Both the position numbers and the translations under genes were made by a program. Shown here piece by piece: positions 1 through 7,650 of a stretch of DNA of 14,773 bases. Positions within the stretch are counted from its first letter, which is position 1. Each line of letters begins with the position of its first letter. Origin of the DNA: an uncultured Mucilaginibacter sp. (GTDB taxonomy: Bacteria > Bacteroidota > Bacteroidia > Sphingobacteriales > Sphingobacteriaceae); contig NZ_CAMLOV010000141.1 of the NCBI RefSeq assembly GCF_946481715.1, positions 1 to 14,773 of the forward strand. Reading direction: 5' to 3'. The notes under the pieces were generated by a model. That model ran no database searches. It was not told where the DNA came from and was given only the letters and a program-made list of their open reading frames with translations.

Positions 1-1354
1 CCGATGCCTGCTGGCAGTTGCTGATAATGAAACGCTGGCATCCTTTTACGCCGTTGCTTTGCTGTATCTGCTGCATCAGGCGTATGGTATCCAGTGTATC
101 GCGGGTCATATCGTCGGCATCGGCAGGGCAAACAAAATCAGCCTCGGTAAAAGGCAGGGTTTTTAGTTTGGCTGCTTCGTCCATATCGGCATAGCCTTTT
201 GGTACGCCTGTGTATATTTTTTTGGTGCCGTAATCAAACACGCTGCGCAGTACGCGGCTATCCTGGCGTATATCCAAAGTTGCAAAGTACGAGCCGAAGA
301 GCTGTACCTTTTGCATCAGGTTATCTACAATGCCCACAAAAAGGCTGTCGTGGCTGGTAACCAGCGTTTCGCGCATCGATTTAAGGATGCCCAACATCTC
401 GGGCTGCAGGTCTTTAGGATTGTCCTGTACGTTAAAGGCATTATCGTACAATAGTTTCTCCAGCTTCACCAAATTATCAGCAAAGCCGCGGAAAGTGATG
501 CGGCGTTTCAGCAACCTAAAATCGCGGTAATAGCTGCGGAAGATATGCTTACGCAACATGGCTGCAACCTCGCGGGTAGATTGCGTAGTTACGTTAGGGT
601 TACCGTCGCGGTCTCCACCCGGCCAAAAACCAAGCTCTAAAACGGGCTGGTTCCCTTCAATTTCAAACTCTTCTTCCAGTTTCGACTGGATGCCCGAGAG
701 CGCATGGTAAAATACATTCTCTAAAAACCAAACCAAACTAACCGCTTCATCTACAGGTGTTGGCGAGGTTTTATTAAAGAATGGCGTTTTGCCCAGCTGT
801 TGCAGCAGGGCGTTTATGGCAGGGATATCGTTGGTTTTAAGGGCCTCTATCAAATCGGTCATGATACCTAACACCGTTCCGGGATAAAACTGGGTGGGGT
901 GCGCGGTAAGTACCAAACGCAAAGAAAAATCTTTTAGCTGTTTGCTTATTTGCTTGCGGGCGCGCTCGTTAGAGGTTGCCTGCTGAACCATACTTTGCAG
1001 CGGCCCGGTATCATCTGTACGGCCAAGCGTACCAAAAGATGAATCTTCGATAGCATCAAACAAAACCACTTGCCGCTCGATGTACTGGATAAAACGGAAC
1101 ATACGGTTGATCTGCTCGCGGTGGTCGATACCCGGCACGTATTTCTTAAAGAATGATTCGATGATCTCATTAGGGGATAATTCCGCAGCGGCCCCTTTTT
1201 CGCAATGCGAACTAAAGAACGGCAGCAATATCCCCGTATCCTTTACCTGGTAAAAGGGCAGCGTTTGAAACAGGCTGTTATACAACTCAAAACGGGTTAC
1301 AACTTCCTGGTTAAATGTGGTTTCTCGCTGACCGAGCCTTTGGTTTGATGGCAT
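1..1354 (-). CDS. ppc: Phosphoenolpyruvate carboxylase, N-terminal half (cut by the left edge)
   Basis: Cytosolic enzyme that carboxylates phosphoenolpyruvate with bicarbonate to give oxaloacetate, refilling the TCA cycle. I translated the minus strand from the ATG at 1354-1352 (MPSNQRLGQRETTFNQEVV). The frame stays open for 451 codons to the window edge, about half of the usual 850-900 residues. Two family signatures are visible: LVLTAHPTQF, with the catalytic-type histidine at residue 152, and GFWPGGDRDGNPNV at residues 242-255, matching the GGDRDGNP phosphate-binding region. The last visible stretch (RFIISNCQQAS) resembles the segment of the family just past mid-protein. The residues after TAHPT are QFYPG, where E. 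coli-type enzymes have E-I-T-R-R, suggesting a divergent subfamily. The gene is divergent from the FUSC gene across about 200 bases containing a GC-rich palindrome. The identification is firm; the C-terminal half is not visible. Confidence 0.95.
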   Translation of the reverse strand, partial: MPSNQRLGQRETTFNQEVVTRFELYNSLFQTLPFYQVKDTGILLPFFSSHCEKGAAAELSPNEIIESFFKKYVPGIDHREQINRMFRFIQYIERQVVLFDAIEDSSFGTLGRTDDTGPLQSMVQQATSNERARKQISKQLKDFSLRLVLTAHPTQFYPGTVLGIMTDLIEALKTNDIPAINALLQQLGKTPFFNKTSPTPVDEAVSLVWFLENVFYHALSGIQSKLEEEFEIEGNQPVLELGFWPGGDRDGNPNVTTQSTREVAAMLRKHIFRSYYRDFRLLKRRITFRGFADNLVKLEKLLYDNAFNVQDNPKDLQPEMLGILKSMRETLVTSHDSLFVGIVDNLMQKVQLFGSYFATLDIRQDSRVLRSVFDYGTKKIYTGVPKGYADMDEAAKLKTLPFTEADFVCPADADDMTRDTLDTIRLMQQIQQSNGVKGCQRFIISNCQQAS

Positions 1355-1385
1355 AATAAAACAGGTTTTTGCAAAATTTATACAA

Positions 1386-1401
1386 ACCCGGCCGGCCGGG
1401 T
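1386..1401. repeat. 16-base perfect GC-rich palindrome in the ppc/FUSC divergent intergenic region
   Basis: ACCCGGCCGGCCGGGT reads the same on both strands and stands out in otherwise AT-rich intergenic DNA. It lies 32 bases upstream of the ppc start codon, just upstream of an AT-rich stretch that on the minus strand reads TATAAATTTTG, a loose match to a -7 box. It could be an operator for a dimeric regulator or a short hairpin in a leader RNA. No protein can be assigned. Confidence 0.5.
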
Positions 1402-1518
1402 ATTTTGGCGTGAATTTAGCTATCTAAAATTAAATTATACTAAAATCTGAATAATTTATAACAGATTGTGGTTTTTAATGCAATTATGGTTATTTCAACA
1501 TTGGCGATTTTATTTGTT

Positions 1519-1526
1519 TAAATTTG
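1519..1526 (+). promoter_or_regulatory. Putative Bacteroidota -7 promoter element for the FUSC gene
   Basis: TAAATTTG matches the Bacteroidota -7 consensus TAnnTTTG exactly. A TTG at 1501-1503 is only 15 bases upstream, slightly closer than the usual 17-23, so the -33 element is weak. If it is used, transcription would begin near 1532. That is downstream of the in-frame TTG at 1524 and so favours the ATG codons at 1554 or 1560 as the start of the FUSC gene. Confidence 0.35.
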
Positions 1527-1559
1527 CGCTGGCGAAAATTCCCCGCTATAGCAATGCTC

Positions 1560-3713
1560 ATGATCAGCCACAAAAGAGAAATAAAAAGCTTTTTTTACAG
1601 CCAGTATTTTTCTGACGGGCTACGCATTTCGGCCGGCATTTTGATCCCATCGCTGGTTGCTATGAAGTTTGGCGATTTTGAATTAGGGCTCACCATGTCG
1701 CTGGGTGCATTGTGTATCTGCGCTATAGACAGCCCCGGGCCGGTACAACACAAACGCAACGCTATGGCAATTGGCAACCTGCTGTTGTTAGTGGTATCGC
1801 TTATTACCGGCTATGCCCGGCTAAATGTTTACACATTGGGGTTGGAGATCACGGTGTTTTCTTTCCTGTTTAGCATGCTTATCGTTTACGGCAACCGGGC
1901 AGCATCGGTAGGCACCTCCGCCTTGCTGGTAATGATATTTATGATGGATAAGGCCATCCCCCCGCCGGAATTGCCAATATTTTGCGCTACCATATTGGCG
2001 GGCGGCTTATGGTATATGATATTTAGCCTTACCTTTTTTGGCATACGCCCCTACCGCGCTGCACAGCAAACACTCGGCGAAAACGTTGCCGATGTTGCCC
2101 GCTTTTTAAGACTGAAGGCAGATTTTTACCGCCCCGAAACCGATATAGATGATAATTACCGCCGCCTGGTGCTACAGCAAATATCGGTAAGCAACCACCA
2201 GGATGCCGTGCGCGAGATGCTTTTTAAAAGCCGCCTGATGGTAAAGGAATCTACAGGTGCCAGCCGCATATTGGTGCTCACCTTTATTGATCTGGTGGAT
2301 ATGTTTGAGCAAATAATGGCCACGCACTACGATTACCGCCATATCCGCGAGAAATACGCGCACACTGGCGTACTGAACGAGATAGCCGATTTTCTGCACG
2401 CCGTTGCCGGCGATTTAGACAATATCGGCTTTGCCGTATTAGCCAACACCCGCCCCGAAAAGTTGAGCAACTTAAACCATCGGCTGGAGATTTTAAAGCT
2501 TAAAATAGACGAAATTGGTGCGAGGTATAAGGAAAGCAGTAACCTGGTATTGAAAAAGATACTTATCAACCTGCGCGATGTGGCCAAAGGCATTAGTAAT
2601 ATTTATAAATATTACCATTCCAAAGCCTCCGATATGCTGCTGAACGATACCCGCGAGGTAGAGTATTCTAAATTTGTAACCCATCAGGATTTTGCGCCGC
2701 ACATCTTTTGGGACAACTTCAGCCTCGACTCGGCAACGTTTAAACACGCTTTACGGGTTTCGCTGGTTTGTTTTATAGGGTACATAACTGCTAAAAATGT
2801 ATCGCTGGGCGGGCATAGTTACTGGGTACTGCTTACTATTATAGTAATATTGAAGCCCGGGTTCAGCCTATCTAAGCAGCGCAATTACCAAAGGCTGGTG
2901 GGTACCATTGTGGGTGGTGCCATTGGTATTTTAATATTGACTTTTATACCAAACACCACCGTACAGTTTGTATGTTTTGTGGTGTTTATGATAGGCACGT
3001 ACAGTTTTTTAAGGCTAAACTATGTAGTAAGCGTAATATTTATGACGCCCTTTGTGCTGATACTGTTCAAATTTTTAGGCGTAGGCTTACTTAACGTGGC
3101 GCAGGAGCGTATTATCGATACCACCATTGGCTCTTCTATTGCGTTTATTGCCAGCTATCTCATCTTCCCTACCTGGGAGTTTCAGCAGATACAGCACGAC
3201 CTGAAAGCAGTAATAACAGCCAACATCAACTACCTGCGCAAGGTATCAGAAAGTATTGCCGGCAAGCCGGTGTTAATTACCGATTACAAGCTTGCCCGTA
3301 AGGATGTGTTTGTAAATTCGGCCAACTTATCTGCCACCTTCGAGCGCATGACCTCCGAGCCGAAAAGTAAACAGCACAATATTAAAGACATCCATAAATT
3401 TGTGGTGCTTAACCATATTTTGGCATCGTATACAGCTAACATCGCGTCGGCCCTCATCAAAACCGGGCCGCAGCAACCCCATGCCGATACGCTGAAACTT
3501 GTAAAACGCAGTATTGCAGTTTTAAAAGAAACCAATAAGAAACTAAGCGGCGAAATGCCGACGCCGGTTGTGGAACCTACTGAAACCGTTAAAGCGGCTG
3601 ATGTTAGCCCTGCCCCTTTAACCGCCGAAGACGTGTTGATGAAAGAACAGCTCGGCTTTATCAATAAAATAACGGTGGATATTGCAAAGGTTACGGAGAA
3701 TATTTTGAGGTAG
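1560..3713 (+). CDS. FUSC/YccS-like inner-membrane protein
   Basis: A 717-residue protein with the FUSC architecture seen in YccS/YhfK-like and fusaric-acid-resistance-like proteins, thought to act as an inner-membrane efflux component with unknown substrate. It has a hydrophobic multi-helix block at about residues 18-165 (GILIPSLVAM, LLLLVVSLITGY, FSFLFSMLIVYG), a soluble charged middle of about 230 residues, and a second membrane block at about 396-537 (YWVLLTIIVILKPGFSL, GTIVGGAIGILILTF). The YWVLLTI..LKPG..L stretch is typical of FUSC_2 domains. A cytosolic C-terminal tail carries a proline-rich linker near residues 660-685. The frame extends upstream to a TTG at 1524, and ATG codons exist at 1554 and 1560. 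I chose 1560 (MISHKREIKSFFYSQYF) because the candidate promoter would make the TTG untranscribed; 1554 is equally possible. The family is clear, the substrate is not. Confidence 0.85.
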   Translation: MISHKREIKSFFYSQYFSDGLRISAGILIPSLVAMKFGDFELGLTMSLGALCICAIDSPGPVQHKRNAMAIGNLLLLVVSLITGYARLNVYTLGLEITVFSFLFSMLIVYGNRAASVGTSALLVMIFMMDKAIPPPELPIFCATILAGGLWYMIFSLTFFGIRPYRAAQQTLGENVADVARFLRLKADFYRPETDIDDNYRRLVLQQISVSNHQDAVREMLFKSRLMVKESTGASRILVLTFIDLVDMFEQIMATHYDYRHIREKYAHTGVLNEIADFLHAVAGDLDNIGFAVLANTRPEKLSNLNHRLEILKLKIDEIGARYKESSNLVLKKILINLRDVAKGISNIYKYYHSKASDMLLNDTREVEYSKFVTHQDFAPHIFWDNFSLDSATFKHALRVSLVCFIGYITAKNVSLGGHSYWVLLTIIVILKPGFSLSKQRNYQRLVGTIVGGAIGILILTFIPNTTVQFVCFVVFMIGTYSFLRLNYVVSVIFMTPFVLILFKFLGVGLLNVAQERIIDTTIGSSIAFIASYLIFPTWEFQQIQHDLKAVITANINYLRKVSESIAGKPVLITDYKLARKDVFVNSANLSATFERMTSEPKSKQHNIKDIHKFVVLNHILASYTANIASALIKTGPQQPHADTLKLVKRSIAVLKETNKKLSGEMPTPVVEPTETVKAADVSPAPLTAEDVLMKEQLGFINKITVDIAKVTENILR

Positions 3714-3736
3714 AGAGCTTTTCAGCAACGTCTTTG

Positions 3737-3803
3737 CGAGGTACGAAGCAATCTCTAAGCTTTGCACACCGCCCTGCTTATCAGGAGATTGCTTCGTACC
3801 TCG
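3737..3803. repeat. Long-hairpin repeat (REP-like) between convergent genes
   Basis: The arm CGAGGTACGAAGCAATCTC (3737-3755) is perfectly complementary to GAGATTGCTTCGTACCTCG (3785-3803), giving a 19-base-pair stem with a 29-base loop. It fills the gap between the stop codons of the FUSC gene (3713) and the PIN-PhoH gene (3829 on the minus strand), so RNA from either side would fold it. There is no clear U-tract, so it is not a classic intrinsic terminator, although it could stop or stabilise both transcripts. The GATTGCTTC core recurs in the element at 11155-11264, which points to a dispersed repeat family rather than a one-off hairpin. Confidence 0.75.
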
Positions 3804-3826
3804 ATGCAACGGCAATATGGTATTGC

Positions 3827-5176
3827 TTACAACAACTCCGTAGCTAAATTTGCCAATTCGCTCCGCTCGCCCTTTTGCAGGGTGATGTGCGCGTACAGCG
3901 GGTGCCCCTTTGCTTTGTCTATTAAATACGATAGCCCATTACTCTCGGCATCCAGGTATGGGGTATCTATCTGGTAAATATCACCGGTAAACACAAATTT
4001 GCTGTTTTCGCCGGCGCGGGAGATGATGGTTTTTACCTCGTGCGGGGTAAGGTTCTGCGCTTCATCCACAATAAAAAATATTTTGGCTAATGTGCGCCCG
4101 CGGATGAAAGCCAACGGGGTGATGGAGATCTTATCGTTCGATACCAGTTCGTCTATCTTATTCTGCATCTTCTCGTCATCGGCAAACTGGTCTTTAATAA
4201 ATTTAAGGTTATCCCAAATAGGCGCCATGTAAGGGTCTATTTTAGATTTTATATCGCCGGGCAAAAAGCCGATGTCCTTATTGCTAAGCGGCACTATAGG
4301 GCGGGTAACGAATATCTGCCGGTAGTGCTTGCGTTGTTCCAGCGCGCTGGCAAGTGCCAACAAGGTTTTGCCTGTGCCTGCATTGCCCTGTATGGTAACC
4401 AGCTTAATATCGGGGTGTAGCAGGGCATGTATGGCAAAGGCCTGCTCCAGGTTGCGCGGGTGGATGTTTAACACCGGCTGCTCGGTAACCCTTTCTACCA
4501 GGCCAGTTTGTTTGTTGTAAAAGGCAGATGCGGTACCATTCTTACTGTTCAGTACAAAAAACTGGTTGCTTTGGGGCTGTATATCAAATTCGGCTACGGG
4601 CAGGTTGTCATTTTTATTAAGCTTGCCCATCAGCTTTTCGGTTACTTTATTCAGCACCGTTTTGCCGCTGTATAGCTCTTCAATATTCTTTACCTTACCA
4701 GTTTCGTAATCCTCGGCATAAAGATTCAGCGATTTTGCTTTAAGGCGGAGGCAAATATCTTTCGATACCAGTATCACCTTTTTGTCGGGATTCTCAAATT
4801 GCACGCCCAGGGCGGCGTTTAATATACGATGGTCTATCTTGTCTGATCCAAAAACTTCTTCAGCATCGGCGCTACTGTTTTTTACATCCATGATGACTTT
4901 AAAGCTGCCCTTGCTTTTGCCATTCAGCGGTATCCATTGGTTGATAAGTTGGTTTTTAGAGATGTCATCCATCAGCCGAATGAAGCTGCGTGCCTCAAAG
5001 TTGCGGGTATCGTTACCGCTTTTCATGTTATCCAGCTCTTCCAGCACCTGTATGGGGATGGCCACATCATGCTCCTGGAAATTTTCGAAAGCGTTATGGT
5101 CGTAAAGGATAACCGAGGTATCCAGCACAAATATTTTCTTCTTACGGTCGGCTCTGTCTATGGTATCCTTATTCAT
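3827..5176 (-). CDS. PIN-PhoH fusion protein (PhoH2-like RNA-binding ATPase)
   Basis: A 449-residue protein joining an N-terminal PIN nuclease-type domain to a C-terminal PhoH P-loop ATPase. The PIN part (about residues 14-150) shows FVLDTSVILYD with Asp19, then VLEELDNMK with Glu46/Glu47, and LVSKDICLRLKA later; these supply the acidic metal-binding residues expected of a PIN fold. The ATPase part has Walker A GNAGTGKT at 264-271, Walker B FFIVDEAQN with Asp371-Glu372, and the downstream TGDIYQID segment typical of PhoH. Mycobacterial PhoH2 of the same architecture is reported to unwind and cleave RNA, so a role in RNA processing or decay is likely but inferred. The ATG at 5176-5174 is preferred to a TTG one codon upstream. 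The gene is transcribed away from the DUF1801 gene and converges on the FUSC gene. Confidence 0.93.
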   Translation of the reverse strand: MNKDTIDRADRKKKIFVLDTSVILYDHNAFENFQEHDVAIPIQVLEELDNMKSGNDTRNFEARSFIRLMDDISKNQLINQWIPLNGKSKGSFKVIMDVKNSSADAEEVFGSDKIDHRILNAALGVQFENPDKKVILVSKDICLRLKAKSLNLYAEDYETGKVKNIEELYSGKTVLNKVTEKLMGKLNKNDNLPVAEFDIQPQSNQFFVLNSKNGTASAFYNKQTGLVERVTEQPVLNIHPRNLEQAFAIHALLHPDIKLVTIQGNAGTGKTLLALASALEQRKHYRQIFVTRPIVPLSNKDIGFLPGDIKSKIDPYMAPIWDNLKFIKDQFADDEKMQNKIDELVSNDKISITPLAFIRGRTLAKIFFIVDEAQNLTPHEVKTIISRAGENSKFVFTGDIYQIDTPYLDAESNGLSYLIDKAKGHPLYAHITLQKGERSELANLATELL

Positions 5177-5397
5177 CAAAGGCTAAATTAAGGATTTTAA
5201 GGGATTGGTTATGCGATGGATTACATTTTGCCGTACCGCATCGTATACCAGGGCTGTTTTTCCCTGTCAAAATAAGATGGTTTTATGGAAGATTGACTGT
5301 AGCCGGTATATTTTCCTGGCGATAAAGAGTTGCCGCATCCTATTTGGTTTTGCGCAAATAGTCCCAATCAACCCCTTATTTGTCGTTTGTACACCTG

Positions 5398-5426
5398 TTT
5401 GCCTGGAAAAAAGGTTTTGATATTTG
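5398..5426 (+). promoter_or_regulatory. Candidate promoter of the DUF1801 gene
   Basis: TTTG at 5398-5401 is followed after 17 bases by GATATTTG (5419-5426). This differs from the Bacteroidota -7 consensus TAnnTTTG only at its first position. The predicted start of transcription would be near 5432, leaving a leader of about 20 bases before the ATG at 5451. The rest of the 5177-5450 intergenic region shows only an imperfect inverted repeat (TATGCGATG near 5209 against GCATCGTATA near 5238) and no credible gene. Confidence 0.4.
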
Positions 5427-5450
5427 CAATAACAATTAACACCCAACCAT

Positions 5451-5810
5451 ATGAGCAATACAAAGAAAGTTGATGAGTTTATATTTAAACTGGAACACCC
5501 GCTGAAAGCAGAACTCGAAGCCGTCAGGGCTATCATTATCAATGCCAATCCTAAAATAGAAGAAGACGTAAAATGGGGTGGTCCAAGCTTTTTTTACAAA
5601 GAAGAACTGGCTACCTTCAACCCGAGGATAAAAAACTACGTTGCGCTTATCTTTCACAAAGGGGAGCTTCTCAACATCAAATCCGACGTTCTTGAAGAAG
5701 CCACCAAGGGGAAAACCTATGCAAAGTTTTATTCCATGGATCAGGTAACGGCAAACAAAGACCTGATTGAAAAAATGGTAAATGCCTGGGTTAAACTGAT
5801 GGACAAATAA
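5451..5810 (+). CDS. DUF1801 (YdhG-like) domain protein
   Basis: A 119-residue soluble protein beginning at an ATG with a plausible promoter about 25 bases upstream. The whole protein fits the DUF1801/YdhG-like family: an N-terminal helical KVDEFIFKLEHPLKAELEAV, then the characteristic region IEEDVKWGGPSFFYKEELATF, and LIFHKGELLNIKSD near the middle. The W-x-x-P-x-F arrangement around residues 43-48 is what I relied on. Members are small frataxin-like folds; a Bacillus member (YdhG/Fra) is linked to iron delivery, but that function cannot be assumed here. There is no signal peptide, so it is probably cytosolic. It is followed by 171 bases with no other gene and then the Omp85-like gene on the same strand, so co-transcription is possible but not supported by tight spacing. 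Confidence 0.85.
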   Translation: MSNTKKVDEFIFKLEHPLKAELEAVRAIIINANPKIEEDVKWGGPSFFYKEELATFNPRIKNYVALIFHKGELLNIKSDVLEEATKGKTYAKFYSMDQVTANKDLIEKMVNAWVKLMDK

Positions 5811-5981
5811 ACGTAATACAGCAATAATCTGCCTTTGTTATTCCACCCTATTCGATATCCATAAAGCAAAACTCTGTCACACCGGCGTAACAAGTCGGCT
5901 ACACACACAAACATTTCCGTTGTCATTTCGGTTTTAAAACTGCATTGTTGTTAAAAACAGGCTGTATTTAAAACCAACGCT

Positions 5982-7319
5982 TTGATTAATAAACATTCAG
6001 ATATAAACCGCAAACGGGTAGTTTCACTATTTTTAATGCTCACACTGGGTACCTGCCATGTGTTTGCCCAAGTGCAGCCCACCCCTGCCGACACCATAAA
6101 AGGCGCCAGGATGAAAACAATGGAGCTAAAGCAGCAAAACAACCAACAACTTGAACTGCAACAGCAGTACGACGTGGGCGACTTATTCAAAGATATCTTT
6201 CACCCTAAACGCAAACCCGACAGTGTTTTTAAGAAGCCGTCGGGTATCACCATAATTCCAAACATCGCTTCAAACCCAAGTATTGGCTCGCAGCTTGGCA
6301 TAAAGGCAGTTGCCGGGCGTAAATTGGGCAACGACCCCAACACCTTATTGTCAGTGGCGGCCACATCCGCTTCTATTACCACTAAGGGCATCATTTATTT
6401 TTATGTAAACCATAACGTGTATACGCCGGGTAATAAGTGGAATTTTCAGGGGAATTTAGTAGCAGCCAAAACCGTATCGCCCGATTATGGCTTAGGTATT
6501 GCCGAGGCAAATAACGGTAGTGCCGAAGACCAGGTGCTGGCAAATGCCGAACGCACGGGCCGCGCACTCCACTCCTTCTATTTCAACATCAGGGAAAAAG
6601 TGTATAAAGAGGTTCAGAAAAACTTGTTTGTAGGCGCAGGTGTATCGTTTGATATCCGTAGCAACATCGAGGATACCAAATCTACCGGTTTAACGCCTTA
6701 TAGCATTTATAACGAGCGCCACGTTTTTAGCGATGGCAGCTACCAGGCAAACGGGCTGTTGTTTAACGTGCAGTACACTACCCGCGATAACCAGAACCGA
6801 CCTTACAAAGGCTTGTATGCCGATGCCGGTTTTAGGGTAAACCAAACGTGGATGGGAAGCTCTCGTGGCGCTGTTCAATTTTCTACTGATATAAGAAAGT
6901 ACTTCAGCCTATCCTCCAGCCACCCCGAGCATGTGATCGCGTTTTGGAACTGGGGATCGTACCTTATCAGCGGGGATGTACCCTACCTCGAACTTCCGGG
7001 TACCGCCAAAGACGGAGCATTCCGAAGCGGGCGTGGCTATGTAACCGGGTATTTTAAGGGTACCCAATACAACTACTCCGAAGCTGAATACCGGTTCCCC
7101 ATAACAAACAACAAGTTTTTAAGCGGCGTGGCTTTTTTTAACCTGCAAACCGCCAATGACGAGGCCGGAACTAAAATATTTAAAGTCTGGCAGCCTGGTT
7201 ACGGTGGCGGGTTGCGCGTACTGTTTAACAAAGCCACGCGTACAAACTTGTGCCTGGATTATGCCTGGGGTAAATATGGCAGGCGGGGCTTCTTTTTGGG
7301 GCTGAATGAGGCGTTTTAG
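5982..7319 (+). CDS. Omp85-type outer-membrane beta-barrel (BamA/TamA-like barrel without POTRA)
   Basis: A 445-residue protein with an N-terminal signal peptide: a basic n-region (NRKRVV), a hydrophobic core (SLFLMLTLGTCHVFA), and a likely signal peptidase I cut after Ala29. After a short Gln-rich linker the rest alternates like beta strands and matches the C-terminal surface-antigen barrel (Bac_surface_Ag/D15) of the Omp85 superfamily. The conserved loop-6 style motif RGY is at 351-353 (GRGYVTGYFKG), and the protein ends in a phenylalanine (GLNEAF), as barrels recognised by the BAM machine usually do. No POTRA repeats fit in the roughly 60 residues before the barrel. The start is a TTG at 5982. 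The only nearby in-frame ATG (6036) would remove the charged part of the signal peptide, and a stop lies in frame at 5952. Its substrate is unknown; lipid, protein or polysaccharide handling are all possible. Confidence 0.82.
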   Translation: MINKHSDINRKRVVSLFLMLTLGTCHVFAQVQPTPADTIKGARMKTMELKQQNNQQLELQQQYDVGDLFKDIFHPKRKPDSVFKKPSGITIIPNIASNPSIGSQLGIKAVAGRKLGNDPNTLLSVAATSASITTKGIIYFYVNHNVYTPGNKWNFQGNLVAAKTVSPDYGLGIAEANNGSAEDQVLANAERTGRALHSFYFNIREKVYKEVQKNLFVGAGVSFDIRSNIEDTKSTGLTPYSIYNERHVFSDGSYQANGLLFNVQYTTRDNQNRPYKGLYADAGFRVNQTWMGSSRGAVQFSTDIRKYFSLSSSHPEHVIAFWNWGSYLISGDVPYLELPGTAKDGAFRSGRGYVTGYFKGTQYNYSEAEYRFPITNNKFLSGVAFFNLQTANDEAGTKIFKVWQPGYGGGLRVLFNKATRTNLCLDYAWGKYGRRGFFLGLNEAF

Positions 7320-7393
7320 TGTTAGCTGATCTCGTTGCCGGAAATTCTTTCAGCATCGGCCGCTACATCTTCAGCAGTGGATTGAATACAATT

Positions 7394-7570
7394 ACTTCGC
7401 ACAAATTGTACGAATCGTACAGTTCGTACACCTTCGTACAATTTTCGGAAAATCCGCACAGTTTCGTACAATTTCGCACAGTTTCGTACAACGTCGTACA
7501 GTTTCGTACACTTTCGTACAGCTGTTTTGTCAAATCCGAAAATCTGCGAAAATCTTTGAATTTCTTTGGA
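7394..7570. repeat. 10-base-period tandem array (TTCGTACA and GAAAATCT units)
   Basis: A tandem array with a unit length of one helical turn. From 7421 to 7520 there are ten consecutive 10-base blocks, most of the form NNTTCGTACA (for example 7461-7470, 7481-7490 and 7501-7510 are all GTTTCGTACA). Eight exact copies of TCGTACA end at 7421, 7430, 7440, 7470, 7490, 7500, 7510 and 7520. TCGCACA variants end at 7403 and 7480, and 7454-7460 is CCGCACA. A unit at 7406-7414 is inverted (TTGTACGAA), forming TGTACGA-A-TCGTACA at 7407-7421. After a non-conforming block (7521-7530) the register continues with AATCTGCGAA and AATCTTTGAA blocks to about 7570. These resemble the odd blocks at 7441-7460. The array lies between the Omp85-like gene and the ABC exporter and is probably non-coding. 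Confidence 0.85.
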
Positions 7571-7619
7571 TTTCCGGGCAAATCAGTCATTTATAAATCC
7601 TTATTGTAAAGGTGTCCCC

Positions 7620-7650
7620 TTTCCGCAATTCGACATTAATGTTATATTTG
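7620..7650 (+). promoter_or_regulatory. Candidate distal promoter of the ABC exporter
   Basis: TATATTTG at 7643-7650 matches TAnnTTTG exactly. TTTC at 7620-7623 lies 19 bases upstream and is one base off the -33 TTTG. A transcript from here would have a leader of about 160 bases before the ATG at 7815. The element is about 50 bases downstream of the end of the 10-base array. Confidence 0.4.

Noticed and set aside
1524..1559. Twelve-codon extension of the FUSC protein from a TTG start
   Set aside because: It overlaps a good -7 promoter match (1519-1526), so it would not be transcribed from that promoter; ATG codons exist at 1554 and 1560.
5205..5420. 71-codon plus-strand reading frame before the DUF1801 gene
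   Set aside because: It starts at a TTG, has no recognisable family or plausible composition, and overlaps the promoter region of DUF1801.
7394..7570. CRISPR array
   Set aside because: Units are about 10 bases long and contiguous, with no 25-40 base spacers and no cas genes nearby.
7363..7590. 75-codon minus-strand reading frame across the same array
   Set aside because: The repeat unit lacks stop codons in this frame as well, so openness on both strands is a by-product of the repeat rather than evidence of coding.
7319..7609. 96-codon plus-strand reading frame overlapping the Omp85 stop codon (TAGTG)
   Set aside because: It starts at a GTG, and most of its length is the 10-base repeat array, which creates an artificial 10-residue periodicity (FVQF, VVQF). 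No recognisable domain or promoter supports it.
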